Below, piece by piece: positions 61,976 to 64,000 of a stretch of DNA of 64,000 nt. The position numbers and the translations under genes are program-made. The stretch is from positions 124,001-188,000 of the forward strand of contig JADJBX010000001.1 of the NCBI GenBank assembly GCA_016703545.1, read 5' to 3'. The notes beneath the pieces were generated by a model. It saw nothing but the letters and a program-made list of their open reading frames with translations, did no database searches and was not told where the DNA came from. Each line of letters begins with the position of its first letter. Positions within the stretch are counted from its first letter, which is position 1. The DNA is from Candidatus Amarobacillus elongatus (GTDB lineage Bacteria > Chloroflexota > Dehalococcoidia > Tepidiformales > Tepidiformaceae).

Positions 61976-62625
61976 CATGCCCGTGATTCCGCATCCCGCG
62001 TGAGCCGGTAGACGCAGGAGTCGTGCCCCTCGAGGCGGTGGGCGACGCGCTCGACCGGGCGCCCGGCGGCGCAGGCGAGTGCGTGCTGCTCGACCTGGCA
62101 GATGAGCGGCTGGCTATGCGCGAGGGCGCGCAGCGGGCAGTGGCGAAGCTCAACCGCGTCCTCGGCGGCGAGGGGAAGGAAGCCACGGCGCGCGAACGCC
62201 GACGCCGCCGTCGACCAGCGGTCCACGGCCGTTGTGCGCGATTCCCGCAGGAAGGCGAAGAGGGCGAGGAGGGCGCGGTCGTGGGTGCCCTCCATGGCCG
62301 CGCGGACGAGATCGATGGCTGATGCCTCGCCGAGGCCGGGGAAAAGCGCCTCGCCGTGCTGACTGACGGCGTACATGCGGCGGCGGCGGCCGGGGCCGGT
62401 CCCGGCTTCGCGCAGCGTTATGTATCCCTCCGCATCGAGGATCGCGAGGTGGGGGCGAAGGGCGCTCGTCGTCAGGTGGAGCCGGTTGGACAGCTCATCG
62501 ATCGATGCTTCGCCCTCGATGCGCAGCGAGAGCATGAGCTCGCGCCGCGTGGGGGCGAGGAGGTCGAGGGGGACGAGGCCGGCCTCATCGCGGCTCCAGA
62601 GTCCGGCGCCGGCGAACTGGTTCAC
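61975..62625 (-). CDS. SufR-like Fe-S cluster-sensing transcriptional regulator
   Basis: 216 residues from GTG 62625, seven bases after GGAGG and overlapping the repaired kinase stop (GTGA). Winged helix-turn-helix (LMLSLRIEGEASIDELSNRLHLTTSALRPHLA) then an effector domain with four Cys: C163 (HCPLRALA), C176 (LICQVE), C185 and C204 (DSCVYRL). This spacing matches the cluster-binding region of SufR/DtxR-like repressors of Fe-S assembly genes in Cyanobacteria and Actinobacteria. No suf genes are adjacent; candidates for control include the divergent or nearby genes and the cysteine desulfurases elsewhere. Confidence 0.8.
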   Translation of the reverse strand: MNQFAGAGLWSRDEAGLVPLDLLAPTRRELMLSLRIEGEASIDELSNRLHLTTSALRPHLAILDAEGYITLREAGTGPGRRRRMYAVSQHGEALFPGLGEASAIDLVRAAMEGTHDRALLALFAFLRESRTTAVDRWSTAASAFARRGFLPLAAEDAVELRHCPLRALAHSQPLICQVEQHALACAAGRPVERVAHRLEGHDSCVYRLTRDAESRA

Positions 62626-63295
62626 TGCATCACCTCCGCGGGGACGCGGACCGCGAAGACGGTCCCGCCGGGGCTGACGCCACGAGATCGAGTTCGCCCC
62701 CGAGCGCGAGCATCGCGGCCCGCGCGGAAGCGAGCCCGAGGCCGGTGCCCGAGACGCGCGTCGTGAAGTAGGGCTCAAACACGCGCTCGCGAAGTGCGGC
62801 GGGGATGCCAGGACCTTCGTCGCGGACTTCGAGGATGTGCATGGCCCTTTCGTACCGGTAGGTAAGTTGGACGCGTCCGCCAGGGGGGTTCACTTCGAGT
62901 GCGTTCAGGAGCACGTTCAGCAGCGCCCGCTGAAACTCCGTGCCATCGCCGGAGACGCGGGCCGCGTGCGAAATGACCGGGAGTTCGAGGGCGGAAGCAG
63001 CGCGGCAGCTCTGCGCCAGGCGTGCCGTTTCCGCGACAAGCGGAGCGAGCGCGAACGAGGACTCACCGGGCGCGCCCGCCTCGCTCAGGCGGCGGAGCAG
63101 GGCCGCCGCTCGATAGACCCCGGCGAGAGCGTCGGACAGGGGCACGCTGGCGGGGGCGCCGGGCTGGAGGTCATCCATCACCGTGCTGATACTCCCCGCG
63201 ATGCCGGTCAGCACGTTATTCAGGTCATGCACGAGGATGTTGACCTCGGACGCGAGGGCGTTTTCACGGGACAGGTGGGGTGCCTGTGTGGGCAA
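62622..63295 (-). pseudogene. Sensorless histidine kinase, one frameshift at the C-terminus
   Basis: Short soluble histidine kinase (~224 residues when repaired). Phospho-acceptor H23 in LVHDLNNVLTG, N-box LLNVLLNALEVNPPGG, G1 DEGPGIP, G2 TGLGLASA. No sensor or membrane segment. At 62670-62673 one C is missing in the C-run; restoring it gives SAPGGTVFAVRVPAEV and a TGA at 62624-62622 that overlaps the regulator's GTG start, which supports the repair. No response regulator is present. Likely the sensor partner of the SufR-like protein or an orphan kinase. Confidence 0.8.
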
Positions 63296-63460
63296 GCAGT
63301 TTCCTCCGCGAGTGCTCCGACCGGGGGCCCGGGCGGCGTGTACTGGTTGGACGCGGAAGGGCGCCGTCGATTACAAAAACCGCGAAAATAATGTTCTTTC
63401 GATGAAGAACGGGCATGTGGCGCTGCGGGAAGCGGGTGGAGCGAGGGGCCTCGGGACCCG

Positions 63461-63466
63461 TAGCAT
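63461..63466 (+). promoter_or_regulatory. Leaderless -10 (TAGCAT) for the CoA-transferase gene
   Basis: TAGCAT-GTGCCC-ATG: a six-base gap, no ribosome site. Confidence 0.5.
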
Positions 63467-63472
63467 GTGCCC

Positions 63473-64000
63473 ATGCCGAAACCGCAATCGTCGCTTCGCG
63501 GGCCGCTCGATGGCGTCCGCGTCCTGGATTTCACGTGGGCCCTCGCCGGCCCGTTTGCGACGATGCAGTTCGCGGACCTCGGGGCCGAGGTGGTCAAGGT
63601 CGAGTACCCGGAGACGGACGAGAAGCTGCGCGGATTCGGCCCCTACCACGAAGGCATCTCGACGTTCTTCTTCAGCCCGAACCGGGGCAAGAAGGGCATC
63701 TGCATCGACTTCAAGCACGCTGAGGGGCAGGCGCTCGTTCGCCGGTTGGCGGCGAAGGCAGACGTGCTCACGCAGAACTTCCGCCCGGGCGCGCTGGAGC
63801 GCCAGGGGCTTGGCTACGAGGACCTGCGGGCGCTGAACCCCGGGCTCGTGTACGCCGCGCTTTCGGGTTACGGGCAGACGGGCCCGTACAGGTCCATGAC
63901 GGCGGTCGATGCGGTGGCGCAGGCCATGGGCGGCACGATGAGCCTGAACGGGGAGGCGGACGGCCCGCCGATGCGCATCGGCGTGAGCATCGGGGACATG
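63473..64000 (+). CDS. CaiB/BaiF family III CoA-transferase, 3' truncated by window
   Basis: 176 codons from ATG 63473, running off the right edge. N-terminal GPLDGVRVLDFTWALAGPFATMQFADLGAEVVKVEYP, then SPNRGKKGICIDFKHAEGQ, DVLTQNFRPGALERQGLGY and SGYGQTGPYRSM: the standard N-terminal half of formyl-CoA transferase-like enzymes. The catalytic Asp (usually ~170, here in TAVDAVAQA) is present. It moves CoA between carboxylic acids; substrate unknown. May cooperate with acyl-CoA metabolism. Confidence 0.88.
   Translation, partial: MPKPQSSLRGPLDGVRVLDFTWALAGPFATMQFADLGAEVVKVEYPETDEKLRGFGPYHEGISTFFFSPNRGKKGICIDFKHAEGQALVRRLAAKADVLTQNFRPGALERQGLGYEDLRALNPGLVYAALSGYGQTGPYRSMTAVDAVAQAMGGTMSLNGEADGPPMRIGVSIGDM

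Overview
The window is a stretch of a very GC-rich bacterial chromosome that looks like housekeeping core with no mobile elements. Gene content points to a rod-shaped, peptidoglycan-making bacterium, most likely Chloroflexota (Dehalococcoidia/Tepidiforma-like): MreBCD-PBP2-RodA, an LL-diaminopimelate aminotransferase plus DapF, LLM/F420-type oxidoreductase, Tat-like secretion signals, an FHA-nucleotidyl cyclase and many GTGA/ATGA overlaps. The taxonomic call is inference from gene style, not from a marker comparison. I found no rRNA, tRNA, CRISPR array, insertion sequence, integrase or prophage gene.

Layout. 1-6.2 kb: peptidase end, sulfurtransferase, NUDIX, Rieske protein, UbiB-like kinase, secreted dienelactone hydrolase, degenerate J-domain protein, TetR. 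6.3-15.4 kb: a pyrimidine operon pyrR-pyrB-pyrC-carA-GNAT-membrane protein-carB-pyrK, nearly all genes overlapping, preceded by a clear PyrR-binding RNA and an intrinsic terminator whose 3' arm contains the pyrR ribosome-binding site. 15.4-24.3 kb: two cysteine desulfurases, M23 peptidase, MBL hydrolase, acyl-CoA synthetase, CGNR regulator, DUF1786 protein with a DinB/maleylpyruvate-isomerase-like partner. 24.4-30.9 kb: sulfate assimilation, with sulfite reductase divergent from cysH-cysC-cysD-cysN and a Na/Pi-cotransporter-like membrane protein coupled to cysN that is a candidate sulfate importer. 31.5-36.5 kb: rplS, nucleotidyltransferase, HAD hydrolase, a 36-residue zinc-ribbon protein, a membrane-anchored Pro/Thr-rich protein, ligA. 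36.6-42.1 kb: mreB-mreC-mreD-mrdA-rodA. 42.1-48.3 kb: radA, methyltransferase, hisH-hisA-hisF-hisI, DUF2905, RibD-like reductase. 48.3-55.6 kb: a signalling block with VWA-DUF58-MoxR, FHA-cyclase, PP2C phosphatase and membrane Ser/Thr kinase. 55.7-64 kb: LLM oxidoreductase, dapL, FprA-like reductase, CBS protein, dapF, peroxiredoxin, SufR-like regulator with a histidine kinase, and the start of a CaiB/BaiF CoA-transferase.

Two window-wide patterns matter. First, seven otherwise intact genes are broken by eight 1-2 base indels in G/C runs or CG repeats; uncorrected sequence error is the simplest explanation, and I annotate the repaired reading. Second, about ten genes have a TANNNT hexamer 6-9 bases before the start codon and no Shine-Dalgarno sequence, which suggests that leaderless transcription is common in this organism.
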